Shown one piece after another: positions 26,168 through 35,241 of a stretch of DNA of 64,000 bases (positions are counted from its first letter, which is position 1; every line of letters begins with the position of its first letter). The position numbers were made by a program, and so were the translations under genes. The notes beneath the pieces are model-generated. The model was not told the DNA's origin, made no database searches, and saw only the letters and a list, made by a program, of their open reading frames with translations. Origin of the DNA: Micromonospora halotolerans (lineage in GTDB: Bacteria > Actinomycetota > Actinomycetes > Mycobacteriales > Micromonosporaceae); the NCBI RefSeq assembly GCF_032108445.1, contig NZ_CP134876.1, positions 5,456,001 to 5,520,000 of the forward strand, in the 5' to 3' direction.

Positions 26168-27361
26168 TCAGTCGGGCAGCATGGGCATCTCCAATCCGGG
26201 GTCGCGGCCGAGCAGCACCCCGCGGGTCAGCGCCCGCGACCCGAACCGGTCCCGGACCGCGTCCACGGCGGCGTCCAACGCCGGCCCGGCGTCGCGGGCG
26301 AACGGCAGGGTGAGCTGCACGTGCCCGTCGTCCAGGTTGCCGACGGCGACCCCGATGAGGGTGACGCCCCGGGTCTCGATCTCCGGGAGCGCGGCCCGCA
26401 GCAGCGACCGGGCGGTGGCCCGCAGCGGCCCGGTCTGGGCGGTCGGCTTGTCCAGGGTGTGCGCGCGGGTGGCCCGCGTGTAGTCGGCGAACCGCAGCCG
26501 CAGGGTCACCGTGCGGCCGGTGCGCCGGGCCGCCCGCAGCCGCCCGGTCACCCGGTCGACCAGGCCGGCCAGCACGGCGTCCAGCTCGGCGGGGGAGTGC
26601 GGCTCCCGGCCCAGCGCGTGCTGCGCGCCCATCGAGGAGCGCCGCCGCCCGACCTGCACGGCGCGCGGGTCCCGGTTGTGGGCGAGGGCGTGCAGGTGGC
26701 GGCCGGCGCCAGCGCCGAGCAGCGACACCAGGGTCGGCTCGTCGAGGCGGGCCACCTGCCCGACGGTGCGCAGGCCCCGCTCGCGCAGCTTCGCGGCGGT
26801 GACCGGGCCGACGCCCCAGAGCCGCTCCACCGGCAGCGGGTGCAGGAAGGCCAGCTCGCCCTCGGGCGCGACGACCAGCAGCCCGTCCGGCTTGGCCACC
26901 CCGCTGGCCACCTTGGCGAGGAACTTGGTCCGGGCCACCCCGACGGTGATCGGCAGGCCGACCTGCCGGCGTACCTCCCGGCGCAGCTCGGCCGCGATCC
27001 CGGCGGGTGGGCCGACGAGCCGGCGCAGCCCGCCCACGTCGAGGAACGCCTCGTCGATGCTGAGCCCCTCGACCAGCGGCGTGGTGCGCCGGAAGATCTC
27101 GAACACCGCCCGGCTGGCCGCGGTGTAGGCCGCCATCCGGGGCGGCACCACGACGGCGTCCGGGCAGAGCCGCCGGGCCTGCCGGCCACCCATGGCGCTG
27201 TGCACCCCGCGCGCCTTGGCCTCGTAGCTGGCGGCGAGGACCACGCCGCCGCCGACGATCACCGGCCGGCCCCGCAGCCGGGGGTCGTCACGCTGCTCGA
27301 CGGAGGCGTAGAACGCGTCCAGGTCGGCGTGCAGGATGGTGGCCTCGCTCGACACCAGCAC
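26168..27361 (-). CDS. dinB: DNA polymerase IV (Y-family translesion polymerase)
   Basis: 397-residue translesion DNA polymerase. Palm-domain metal ligands lie in ILHADLDAFYASVEQ at the N-terminus and GLSIDEAFLDV (about residues 100-110). Finger motif YEAKARGVHSAMGG, thumb helix-hairpin-helix LWGVGPVTAAKLRERGL, and little-finger domain from about 240. The C-terminus lacks a clear beta-clamp peptide. GTG 27361 is used; GTG 27355 is equally possible. A LexA-like box occupies the short gap before the start, which fits SOS induction. Confidence 0.94.
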   Translation of the reverse strand: MLVSSEATILHADLDAFYASVEQRDDPRLRGRPVIVGGGVVLAASYEAKARGVHSAMGGRQARRLCPDAVVVPPRMAAYTAASRAVFEIFRRTTPLVEGLSIDEAFLDVGGLRRLVGPPAGIAAELRREVRRQVGLPITVGVARTKFLAKVASGVAKPDGLLVVAPEGELAFLHPLPVERLWGVGPVTAAKLRERGLRTVGQVARLDEPTLVSLLGAGAGRHLHALAHNRDPRAVQVGRRRSSMGAQHALGREPHSPAELDAVLAGLVDRVTGRLRAARRTGRTVTLRLRFADYTRATRAHTLDKPTAQTGPLRATARSLLRAALPEIETRGVTLIGVAVGNLDDGHVQLTLPFARDAGPALDAAVDAVRDRFGSRALTRGVLLGRDPGLEMPMLPD

Positions 27362-27365
27362 ATGT

Positions 27366-27381
27366 TCGCACAGATGTTCGA
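27366..27381 (-). promoter_or_regulatory. candidate LexA (SOS) box upstream of dinB
   Basis: On the minus strand the site reads TCGAAC-ATCT-GTGCGA, one mismatch from the actinobacterial LexA box TCGAAC-N4-GTTCGA. It lies in the 32-base gap between the oxidoreductase stop and the dinB start. A weaker second half-site (GCGAAC) overlaps the start codon. Confidence 0.6.
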
Positions 27382-27393
27382 ACGCCGGGCCGG

Positions 27394-28311
27394 TCAGGGC
27401 ATGCTGACCGCGAGTTTGCCCAGGGCGCCGGAGAACTCGGTCAGGGCCCGGGGCGCCTCGTCCAGCTCGTAGCGGCGGTCGACCGGCATCCGGACCCGGC
27501 CGGCCAGCACGTCGTCGGCGAGCCGGTCGAGCGTCCCGCGCTCCGGCCTGCCGAAGATCGAGATGGCCGCCGGGTGCTGGTCGGGGCCGAAGCCGATGGT
27601 GGAGGCCAGCCGCCCGCCGGCGGCGAGCAGCCCCGCCAGCGGCGCGCCCTCGCCGGCCAGGTGCGCCACCGCCGAGACGCCGTCCGGGGCGAGCGCCCGC
27701 ACCTGCCCGGTCAGGTCGCCGGTGTAGTCGACCACCTCGGCGGCGCCCAGGTCGCGGACGAAGTCGGTGGCCGGGCCCGGGCGGGCCGTCGCGACGACCC
27801 GGGCGCCGGCGAGCCGGGCGTACTGCACGGCCAGCGCGCCGACGCCCCCGGTCGCCCCGGCCACCAGCACCGTGTCGCCGGGCCGGACGGCCAGCGCGTC
27901 GAGCGTGTCGAGGGCGGTGGCGCCGGCCAGGCCGAGCACGCCCGCCGTGGCGAGCTCGATGCCGTCGGGGACGCGGGCGATGCCGTCCCCACCGCCGGCC
28001 GTCACGTACTCGGCCCAGGTGCCGTCGCCCAGGTAGGAGCGCATGAGCACCCCGAACACCGGGTCGCCGACCCGGAACTCGCTGGTGCCGCCAATCGCCT
28101 CGACCTCGCCGGCGAAATCCTTGCCGAGCACCACCGGGTACCGGTAGTCCATGGACCCGCGCAGCGCCCCGTCCGCCGCCTTGCGGTCGAAGCCGTTGAC
28201 CGAGGACGCCCGCACCCGGATGAGCACCTCGTCCGGGCCGGGACTGGGCCGGGCCAGGTCGTCCCGGGCGGTCGGCGCCGCCCCGTCCCGGTCGAGAGTG
28301 ATCGCCCGCAT
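27394..28311 (-). CDS. NADP-dependent zinc-less alcohol dehydrogenase/quinone oxidoreductase
   Basis: 305-residue medium-chain reductase. GroES-like domain (residues 25-110: EVLIRVRASSVNGFDRKAADG, YPVVLGKDFAGEVEAIG) and Rossmann domain with VLVAGATGGVGALAVQYARLAGARVVAT. No structural or catalytic zinc ligands are visible, as in quinone-oxidoreductase types. ATG start with GGAGGAGGGAC upstream. Precedes dinB on the same strand by 32 bases; they may share a message, but dinB seems to have its own damage-controlled promoter. Confidence 0.88.
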   Translation of the reverse strand: MRAITLDRDGAAPTARDDLARPSPGPDEVLIRVRASSVNGFDRKAADGALRGSMDYRYPVVLGKDFAGEVEAIGGTSEFRVGDPVFGVLMRSYLGDGTWAEYVTAGGGDGIARVPDGIELATAGVLGLAGATALDTLDALAVRPGDTVLVAGATGGVGALAVQYARLAGARVVATARPGPATDFVRDLGAAEVVDYTGDLTGQVRALAPDGVSAVAHLAGEGAPLAGLLAAGGRLASTIGFGPDQHPAAISIFGRPERGTLDRLADDVLAGRVRMPVDRRYELDEAPRALTEFSGALGKLAVSMP

Positions 28312-28410
28312 CGGCTCGTCCCTCCTCCGGCGCCCGTCGGCGCCCGTCGGCCGCCCCGGCCGGGGCGGGTCCCCGGCGCGCCGGCGGCTACACCCGGCCT
28401 GCGCGGCGGG

Positions 28411-28905
28411 TCAGGCCCCGCGGGCGCGGGGCCGGCGGGACAGCGAACTCGGCGCGTTCACGCCGGCGTCGTCACTCACGCTCATCCCCAGCCGCTCGAC
28501 CAGCTCCCCGCCCAGCCAGCCGGTGAAGCCGGCCAGCACGATGCCGGCGAAGCTGCAGATCAACGCGCCGGCGTTCGGCTCCCAGTTGTCCGCTCCCAGG
28601 CGCAGCAGCCAGCTGATCGCGAACAGCACCACCACGACGACGTTGCCCAGGCCGTGCGTCGCGCCGACCCGCTTGGCGCGGGTGCCGGCCGGGATGGCCC
28701 GCCAGTCGATCAGGCCGAACACCGCCGCGACCAGCCCGCCGATGACGCCGGCGGCGATGGTGTACGCGGCGGAGACCTGGAAGCCCGTCCGGTCGGTGAT
28801 CAGGTACAGGATGTCGAAGATCACCGCGGTGGCGAGCAGGCCGAGCGGGAACACGATCAGGGTGGGATGGATGGCGTGCCCCATCGCCTTCGCGCGACTC
28901 TCCAT
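28411..28905 (-). CDS. DUF2231 membrane protein
   Basis: 164-residue protein with four hydrophobic helices. DUF2231 signature: GHAIHPTLIVFPLGLLATAVIFDILYLIT with the conserved HP, then GLIDWRAIPAGTRAKRVGATHGLGNVVVVVLF, and the end GWLGGELVERLGM. The family is suspected to bind haem through its His residues; role unknown. ATG start with AAGGAAGGA upstream. The C-terminal tail is basic. Confidence 0.88.
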   Translation of the reverse strand: MESRAKAMGHAIHPTLIVFPLGLLATAVIFDILYLITDRTGFQVSAAYTIAAGVIGGLVAAVFGLIDWRAIPAGTRAKRVGATHGLGNVVVVVLFAISWLLRLGADNWEPNAGALICSFAGIVLAGFTGWLGGELVERLGMSVSDDAGVNAPSSLSRRPRARGA

Positions 28906-28959
28906 GCCGGTCCTTCCTTGTCGGCCCCAGGCGCGCCCGGTTTCCCCGTCCGGCGCCGC

Positions 28960-31110
28960 CTACACCTGCCGGCGGGCCAGTTCGATCGCCTGCCGGGACG
29001 GGCGGCGCACCACGGCGAGCCGGTCGCCCCGCACCCGCACGGAGGTACGCCCGCCGCGCCGCCGCCGCACCGTCAGGTCCACCGTCGCCCCGCCCACCCG
29101 TACGCCCTCCAGCCGCAGGTCGGGCAGCCACTCGGGCAGGTGCGGGTCGACGAGGACCGCGCGCAGCGGCGCGGCCGGGCGCAGCGCCAGCAGGGCCTGG
29201 ACCAGGGCAACCACGGAGCTGGCCGACCAGGCCTGCGGGGAGCACGAGTTCGGGTAGACGCCCGGATGGGGGTGGGCCGCGTCCCGGGGCAGGCCGCTGA
29301 GCACCTCCGGCAGCCGGTGTTCGCTGAACGTCGCCGCGACGGCGAACATGCCCTCGGCCAGCCGGTGCAGGTGCGGCCAGCAGCCGTACCGGGCCAGCCC
29401 CAGGCCGATGGTCCCCGCCTCCACCGGCCAGACGCTGCCCCGGTGGTAGCTGAACGGGTTGTAGGCCGGGTGCTCCGCGGACAGGGTCCGCACCCCCCAG
29501 CCGCTGAACATGTCCGGGGCCAGCAGCCGGTCGGCCACCCGCTCGGCGACCCGGGCCGGCACGATGCCCGTGGCGAGCAGGTGACCGTCGTTGGAATTGG
29601 TCGACCGGACCGAGCGCCGGTCCGGCCCCAGCGCCATGGCGTAGCAGCCCCGGTCGGGCAGCCAGTACGCCCGGTGGAACCGCCGGCGCAGCGCCCGTGC
29701 CCGGGCCAGCAGGGCGGCGCCCCGCGCCGGGTGCCCGGTGACGGCGAAGACGACGGCGGCGTGCCGGAGGGCGGCGTACCAGTAGCCCTGCAGCTCGCTG
29801 CTGGCGATCGGGTCGGGCACCACCTCGCCCCGCTCGTCGACGATCGCCGTGTCCGAGTCCTTCCAGCCCTGGTTCTTCAGCCCGCCGGGGGAGCGGCAGT
29901 GGTAGTCGAGGAAGCCGTCGCCGTCCGGGTCGCCGTACCGGTCGATCCACTTCAGCGCCCGGCCCGCGGCGGGCAGCAGGTCGCGCACGGTGTCCAGGTC
30001 GCCGGTCCAGGCCAGGTACTGGCCGAGGAACACCAGGAAGTCCGGCGCCGTGGACCAGTCGCCGTAGTAGCCGCTGAAGGGGTTCAGCCCGAGCAGCGAG
30101 ACCGGTCCCTGCCGGGCCTCGTGCAGTGGCTTGCCGGGTTCCTCGTCCCGCCAGTCGTCCAGCCGCCGGCCCAGGTGCTCGGCGTTGAGCCGAAGGCTGT
30201 CAGCCAGCATGGTGGGGCCGGCCAGCAGCGCCTGCCAGGAGGCGGTCATCGTGTCCCGGCCGAAGATCTCCTGGTAGATGGGGAGGCCGGCGATCGGCGC
30301 CGTCGGGCCGGCCGGCTCGCCGAGCGGCAGCACGGCCAGGTCGCGTACGGCGCACCGCCAGGCCGCGGTGACGTCGAAGTTGCTGCTGGACAGCCGGGCC
30401 AGCTCGGCGTCCAGCCGGGTCCGGGCCCGGGCGGCCGGGTCGTCGGGCTCGGCGAACGTGGCCGGCGGAGCGGGCAGCCGGGTCCCGTCGAAGACCGGCT
30501 CGACGAGCAGTTCGGCGCCGGCGCTGCCGCCCGGAGGCACCGCCAGCTCGACGGTGAACCCGCCCTCGTCGTACGCCACCGGGGCGTCGGCGCACAGCCG
30601 GACCGCCACGGCCCGGTCCAGGCCCTCGTGCCGGTAGGTGAGGAGCAACTCGGCCGAGTCCGGGTCCCACCCGGTGCGCACCTCGCCGACCTGGAGCCGG
30701 CGGCCCGCCTCGGCCTCGCTGGTGTCGGCGAAGTCCGCCTCGACCGTCAACCCCAGCCGGAACCGCAGCGTCCGGGCGGCGTAGCTGACCACGGTGAACC
30801 GGCTCCGCAGCCCGGGGCCGACGAACCGCTCGACGGTCAGGTACGCGGCGCGCGACGGCAGCACCTCCCCGTCGCCCAGCTCCGCGTAGGAGAGCTGGGC
30901 GTGCCCCCGCACGTTGGCGGTGGCGAACGGCACCGGCTCCCGGCCGTCCACGGTGATCCGCTCCCGGCTGAGCACCCGGGTGTTGCGGGCGAAAAAGCCC
31001 TGCGGGTCGGCCCCGGCGATCCGGCCCCGGACGTCGGTGACCAGGGTGCTCCACCCGCTCGCCACGTAGAGCAGGTCGGGCCGGACGCGCAGGTTGCGGA
31101 CCCAGGTCAT
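28960..31110 (-). CDS. amylo-alpha-1,6-glucosidase/glycogen-debranching-like protein
   Basis: 716-residue cytoplasmic protein. The N-terminal GDE_N_bis domain (about 12-200; GWSTLVTDVRGRIAGADPQGFFARNTRVLSRERI) is followed by an (alpha/alpha)6 barrel (about 260-650) with GLPIYQEIFGRDTMTASWQALL, SGYYGDWSTAPDFLVFLGQY and YHCRSPGGLKNQGWKDSDTAI. The latter contains acidic residues expected for catalysis. Ends with a small beta-domain. Such proteins are annotated as glycogen debranching enzymes, but most are uncharacterised. ATG 31110 fits the domain; the open frame upstream overlaps the next gene's end. Confidence 0.85.
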   Translation of the reverse strand: MTWVRNLRVRPDLLYVASGWSTLVTDVRGRIAGADPQGFFARNTRVLSRERITVDGREPVPFATANVRGHAQLSYAELGDGEVLPSRAAYLTVERFVGPGLRSRFTVVSYAARTLRFRLGLTVEADFADTSEAEAGRRLQVGEVRTGWDPDSAELLLTYRHEGLDRAVAVRLCADAPVAYDEGGFTVELAVPPGGSAGAELLVEPVFDGTRLPAPPATFAEPDDPAARARTRLDAELARLSSSNFDVTAAWRCAVRDLAVLPLGEPAGPTAPIAGLPIYQEIFGRDTMTASWQALLAGPTMLADSLRLNAEHLGRRLDDWRDEEPGKPLHEARQGPVSLLGLNPFSGYYGDWSTAPDFLVFLGQYLAWTGDLDTVRDLLPAAGRALKWIDRYGDPDGDGFLDYHCRSPGGLKNQGWKDSDTAIVDERGEVVPDPIASSELQGYWYAALRHAAVVFAVTGHPARGAALLARARALRRRFHRAYWLPDRGCYAMALGPDRRSVRSTNSNDGHLLATGIVPARVAERVADRLLAPDMFSGWGVRTLSAEHPAYNPFSYHRGSVWPVEAGTIGLGLARYGCWPHLHRLAEGMFAVAATFSEHRLPEVLSGLPRDAAHPHPGVYPNSCSPQAWSASSVVALVQALLALRPAAPLRAVLVDPHLPEWLPDLRLEGVRVGGATVDLTVRRRRGGRTSVRVRGDRLAVVRRPSRQAIELARRQV

Positions 31111-31151
31111 CCGCCCGCCGTTACCCGCTGGCGCTCCCGCTACGCCCCCGG

Positions 31152-31898
31152 TCAGGGCGCGGTGCGGGCGCGGTCCCGGACCAGCAGCTCGACGGCCACC
31201 GCGATGGCCACCGCCTCCACGGCCAGCAGGGTGAGCAGGATCAGCAGCTGGGTGGCCCCGGCGCGGACCGGCCCGGCGCCGCCGAGCAGCACCCCGACGA
31301 ACGCGCCGGGCAGGGTGACCAGCCCGACCGTGCGGGTCTGGTCGAGCGCCGGGACGAGGGCCTGCCCGGCGGCCGGGCGGCAGATCTCCAGCGCGGCGTC
31401 GCGGGGGAGCAGCCCCAGGGCCAGCCCGGCCTCGTACTCGCCGTGCCGGATGCGCAGCTCGTCGAGGGTGCGCCGGCCGGCCAGGCTGGTCGCGGTCATC
31501 GCCCCGCCGATCAGGATGCCGGCGGTGGGCAGCACCACGAGCGGGGTCGCCGGCAGGGCCCGGCTCGCCAGGAGCACGGCCAGGCTGGGCGCCACCCCGG
31601 CCGCGATGGCCAGCGGCGCGACCCGGGCCGGCGCCTCCGCGCCGATCCGGCGGCGGGCGGTGAGCGCCGCGACGACGTACATGAGCAGGACGAACGCGGC
31701 GGTGCTCCACCAGGCGTGGAGCACCGCGACGATGACCACGGAGACGGCGCCGAGCTGGACGGTGGCCCGGGCGGCCGCGGTGAGCACGGTCCGGGCCCGG
31801 CCGAGCCCGGTGACCCGCAGCACGGCGGCGCCGGCCAGGGTGAGCGCGGTGAGCGCGACGACCAGAGCCGGGCCGATCGGTACGGTGCCGCCGCTCAC
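31152..31898 (-). CDS. ABC transporter permease of the FetB/UPF0014 family
   Basis: 248-residue protein with seven hydrophobic segments. UPF0014 landmarks: RTVLTAAARATVQLGAVSVVI, AALTARRRIGAEAP, PTAGILIGGAMTATSLAGRRTLDELR, and TRTVGLVTLPGAFVGVLLGGAGPVRAG. E. coli FetAB exports iron. No FetA-like ATPase gene is next to it, so it works with an ATPase from elsewhere or is not an ABC exporter here. GTG 31898 has TACGAT 6 bases upstream, a leaderless type. Confidence 0.85.
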   Translation of the reverse strand: MSGGTVPIGPALVVALTALTLAGAAVLRVTGLGRARTVLTAAARATVQLGAVSVVIVAVLHAWWSTAAFVLLMYVVAALTARRRIGAEAPARVAPLAIAAGVAPSLAVLLASRALPATPLVVLPTAGILIGGAMTATSLAGRRTLDELRIRHGEYEAGLALGLLPRDAALEICRPAAGQALVPALDQTRTVGLVTLPGAFVGVLLGGAGPVRAGATQLLILLTLLAVEAVAIAVAVELLVRDRARTAP

Positions 31899-31904
31899 CC
31901 GATG

Positions 31905-31910
31905 ATCGTA
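31905..31910 (-). promoter_or_regulatory. -10 box for leaderless FetB-like mRNA
   Basis: TACGAT on the minus strand ends 6 bases before the GTG at 31898; no Shine-Dalgarno sequence. Confidence 0.45.
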
Positions 31911-31959
31911 TGCCGGTGGCCGGCCGGCGGGTGCGGTCCCGCCGGCCGGCCGACCGGTG

Positions 31960-34900
31960 TCACCGGCCGTAGACCTCGAACTCGTAGAGCGAGAAGCCGT
32001 ACGAGGTGGCCCGCTTGACGCCGTACACCCGCACGTAGCGGGCGGTGACCGGGGCGAGGGTCACGTTGTCCGTCCCGCCATTGCCGGCGGTGGTGCTGAA
32101 CACCGGCTGCCAGGTGCCGCCGTCCGCGGAGACCTCGATCCGGTACGCGCTGCCGTACGCGGCCTCCCAGCGCAGCACCACCCGGCTCACGGTGCGGGCC
32201 GAGCCGAGGTCGACCCGGATCCACTGGTTGTCGTTGTAGCTGCTGGCCCAGCGGCTGCCCAGGCTGCCGTCGACCGCCTTGTCCGGGGTGTGGCTGGTGA
32301 GGAACTGCGTGCTCGACGCGGTCGCCGCGCGCCCCTGGGCCAGGTTGGTCACGTCGTCGCCGCGGCGCGCCGGGAACGAGACGACCTGCTGGTAGGTGGG
32401 GCGGTTCTGCCAGGCGATCAGCGGGTGGGTGATGCCGCCGAGCCCGGACTGGGCGATGGCGTCGGCGCACCACTGGTCGCCCGCCCCGCACGACTTGTCG
32501 CCGGGGTAGACGGTGGCGACCGGCACCGCGGCCACCTGCGCGAGGGTGTCGAGCAGGCTCTGCCGGCAGGCGCCGAGGTTGCCGTTGCCGCAGTACGGTC
32601 GGCCCAGCCCGCCGGCCACCGGGTCGCCGAGCACGGTGCGGATGTCCTTGTCGACGTAGCCCCACCAGCCGTACTGGAAGGAGGAGCCCTTGTGCGGCTG
32701 GCCCTGCAGGGCCCACACGGCGCTGCCGTCGCGGCCGCCGTTCTGGCCGCCCGACGGCGCCTCGTTGACCTCGATGGCGTCCACCAGCGCGGCGTAGAGG
32801 TCGGGGCCGAGGCCGGGCCGGAACTCCGCGGCGGCCAGCAGCGGCCACCAGGCGTCGAAGATCCGGATGGCGTCGGCGTGCTGGTAGACCTTGGAGCCCG
32901 GGGCGGTCTCCACCCGGCGGGCGCCGGCCTGCTGCCAGGCCCGCAGCTTGGTCACCGCGTCGGCCAGCGCCGGGTCGGTGACCGGCGCGCTGCCGAGCAC
33001 CCGGAGCAGGTCGCCGAGGACCTGCTGGCTCCGCAGGTCGGTGACCGCCGCATCGGCCATGATCCGCACGACGTCGGCGCGGCCCAGCTTGCGCTGCGCG
33101 ATCGCGGCGCGCACCGGGCCGTCGAGGAGCTGGGCCCGGTGCACCGCGCCGAAGCTGAAGTTGCCGTCGGCCGCGCCGAAGTCGCGGGCCTGCTTGTTGT
33201 TCCAGCTGACGTAGTAGTCCTGGTTCACCGACTGCGGGTGGGCGGCGGCCGGTGTGTAGGTGGCGGTGTTGGTGTCCGGGTTCCAGCCGACCCACTCGTT
33301 GGCCGCCTCGGCGCGGGTGGGCAGGTTGGGGTCGGCCGTCGACGGCCGGACCGGGTTGGACCCGGAGTTGAAGTAGGCGGCCTCGGTCGAGTTGACGTAG
33401 AACCAGTTGAACGCGTAGCCGACGTTCGCGGCGGACTGCTGGAACGCGGCCGCCGACCCCATCGCGGCCGGGTCGTTGTACGCCTGGAAGCCGATCGCCG
33501 AGTCGGCCTCGTGCCGGTAGGTCGAGCGCAGCTTGGTGAAGGCGGTCGGCTGCCCGTTCACCAGCCCCCGGTACGCGACCAGCCCGTAGCGGGTGCGCAG
33601 GGCGCGCAGCGTGTACGAGCCGGCCGGGGTGGAGTCGGCCAGCGTCGGCGACCAGGAGTTGCGGTGTTCGATGACCTCCATGGCCACGCACTGCCCGTGC
33701 CACAGGTAGCGGGTGGACGCGAGCGTCGGGGCGCTGCCGTCGGTGGTGCACAGCGGCACCGCGTACGTGTCGGTGAGGTCCTGGCTGGCGGAGGTGGCGC
33801 TCCACGCGTAGTCCTGGCCCCGGCCCAGCAGCACGTACAGGTTCAGCCCGGCGAAGGCGGCGCCGCGGGCGCTCACCCCCGGCCCCTGGAGTTCCTGGAG
33901 CATGAGCAGTTGCGGCGCGAAGTAGCCGGTCTGCGGGCCGAAGACGGCGATGGGGTTGCCGGTGGTGGTGTGCCGGCCGGAGACCACCACGGCGTTGGAC
34001 ATGCCGTGCGACCGCAGCCCGGCGAGGCCGCTGAGCAGCCCCTGGGTGGTGGCGCCGCTGGCGCCGGTCCGGGTGGCGGCGGCCCCGCCGGTCTGGTCGT
34101 AGGCGAGCGGCTCGGCGACGACGCTGCCGGCGTCGGGGAGCACGGCGCCGGTCGCGCCGGCCGGGGTGGCGCCGTACGGGAAGCTCTGTCCGTCGTGGAG
34201 GGTGAGCACGGTCTCCGGGTCGTTCTGGGACCGGAACGCCTGCCAGACCCGGTCGCCCTCGGCGGCGCCGAACTTCGCCCGGGCGGCCACCCGGACCAGG
34301 GCGGACTGGATCTCGGAGCCGCCGCCCCCGCCGAACAGGCCGCCGATGACGCCGGCCGTGGCGATCAGGTCGGTCATGGTGAAGTGCTTCGGTTTGCCGG
34401 CTCCGGCCAGCACGTACTCGCCGGGGTAGTTGTCGGCGCTGATGGACTGGTCGATGTAGGCGTTGACGCCGGCGATGTAGTCGGTGACGTCGTCGTAGAG
34501 CTGCTGGCCGCGGGCGCCCTTCTGGCGCAGCGCGTCGACCTGGGCCTGCAGGTCCGCCTCGGTGTAGGGCGAGTTGGCCCAGATGCTCTGCTCCAGCTCC
34601 CGGTTGCCGGGGGCGCCGCCGGCGAAGGAGGTGAGGGTGCCGCGGCCGGCGTGCCGCAGCAGGTCCATCACCCAGAGCCGGTCCTGGGCCCCGGCGTAGC
34701 CGGCGCCGAACATGGTGCCCGAGCGGGTGGTGCCGGTGACGTGCGGCACGCCGGTCGCCCGGTCGCGCACGATGGTGACGTCCGCGCGGGGCCGCACGGT
34801 GCTCTCCACCTGCCCGTCGGGCACGCCGAACGAGGCGTCGTTGTAGAACTGCGCGATCTGCTCGTCGGTGAGCCCGGCGTAGCCGTAGACCAGGTTCGCG

Positions 34901-35154
34901 TACTCGTCGAGCTGGTCGCTGGAGTGCGCGGGGCGGGTGCCGAGCGCCTGGTGGGCGAGGATCGCGGCGAGGGTGGCGTTGCCGTTCTCGCCGGGCGGCA
35001 GGATGTCGGCGCACTGGCCGAGGCAGTAGTCGTTGGGAGCGAACATGGTGGCGGCGAGCGCCGGTGACGGTGGGACGACCGTCAGGGCGCTCGCCGCCGC
35101 GGTGAGGGTCGCGGCGAGGGCCGCGAGCCGGGCACGGGTGGTGGGACGGGGCAT
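31960..35154 (-). CDS. secreted penicillin acylase family protein with C-terminal F5/8 type C domain
   Basis: 1064-residue exported Ntn-hydrolase. Sec signal peptide (about 34 residues, ending SPALAAT). The alpha-chain region has PRADVTIVRDRATGVPHVTGTT and AGAQDRLWVMDLLRHAGRG. The beta-chain begins at Ser386 in GMSNAVVVSGRHTTTGNPI, the expected autocatalytic cleavage site, with FAGLNLYVLLGRGQDYAWSATSASQDLTD after it. Residues about 930-1064 form a discoidin domain (ATASSTQF, NDNQWIRVDLGSARTVSRVVLRWEAAYGSAYRIEVS). The family cleaves amides such as penicillins or acyl-homoserine lactones; the extra domain probably binds carbohydrate. ATG start at 35154. Confidence 0.93.
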   Translation of the reverse strand: MPRPTTRARLAALAATLTAAASALTVVPPSPALAATMFAPNDYCLGQCADILPPGENGNATLAAILAHQALGTRPAHSSDQLDEYANLVYGYAGLTDEQIAQFYNDASFGVPDGQVESTVRPRADVTIVRDRATGVPHVTGTTRSGTMFGAGYAGAQDRLWVMDLLRHAGRGTLTSFAGGAPGNRELEQSIWANSPYTEADLQAQVDALRQKGARGQQLYDDVTDYIAGVNAYIDQSISADNYPGEYVLAGAGKPKHFTMTDLIATAGVIGGLFGGGGGSEIQSALVRVAARAKFGAAEGDRVWQAFRSQNDPETVLTLHDGQSFPYGATPAGATGAVLPDAGSVVAEPLAYDQTGGAAATRTGASGATTQGLLSGLAGLRSHGMSNAVVVSGRHTTTGNPIAVFGPQTGYFAPQLLMLQELQGPGVSARGAAFAGLNLYVLLGRGQDYAWSATSASQDLTDTYAVPLCTTDGSAPTLASTRYLWHGQCVAMEVIEHRNSWSPTLADSTPAGSYTLRALRTRYGLVAYRGLVNGQPTAFTKLRSTYRHEADSAIGFQAYNDPAAMGSAAAFQQSAANVGYAFNWFYVNSTEAAYFNSGSNPVRPSTADPNLPTRAEAANEWVGWNPDTNTATYTPAAAHPQSVNQDYYVSWNNKQARDFGAADGNFSFGAVHRAQLLDGPVRAAIAQRKLGRADVVRIMADAAVTDLRSQQVLGDLLRVLGSAPVTDPALADAVTKLRAWQQAGARRVETAPGSKVYQHADAIRIFDAWWPLLAAAEFRPGLGPDLYAALVDAIEVNEAPSGGQNGGRDGSAVWALQGQPHKGSSFQYGWWGYVDKDIRTVLGDPVAGGLGRPYCGNGNLGACRQSLLDTLAQVAAVPVATVYPGDKSCGAGDQWCADAIAQSGLGGITHPLIAWQNRPTYQQVVSFPARRGDDVTNLAQGRAATASSTQFLTSHTPDKAVDGSLGSRWASSYNDNQWIRVDLGSARTVSRVVLRWEAAYGSAYRIEVSADGGTWQPVFSTTAGNGGTDNVTLAPVTARYVRVYGVKRATSYGFSLYEFEVYGR

Positions 35155-35241
35155 GGCGGATCCTCCGGATGCGCGGAGTCGGGCCGGGACTGCGCCCGGC
35201 TACCGCTTGCCGACGTCTCGCCCTCCGTGCCCGGGCGTCAC

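Noticed and set aside
27354-27369. Second LexA-like site at the dinB start
   Set aside because: Only 8 of 12 fixed positions match; kept as a remark, not as a feature.
22773-27472. Very long plus-strand open frames (over 700 codons) opposite the kinase, PARG and dinB genes
   Set aside because: They are rich in Arg/Pro/Gly/Ala, show no family motif and run antisense to well-supported genes; GC-rich DNA has few stop codons in such frames.
31152-31898. Iron exporter FetAB as a complete system
   Set aside because: Only the FetB-like permease is present; the ATPase gene is missing on both sides.
27574-31905. Plus-strand open frame of 1443 codons across four minus-strand genes
   Set aside because: Spans the ends and gaps of several unrelated, clearly coding minus-strand genes; no start signal and no motif.
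31957-35067. Plus-strand open frame of about 1036 codons opposite the penicillin acylase
   Set aside because: Val/Gly/Arg-rich translation without motifs; the minus strand encodes a complete acylase with signal peptide and catalytic Ser.
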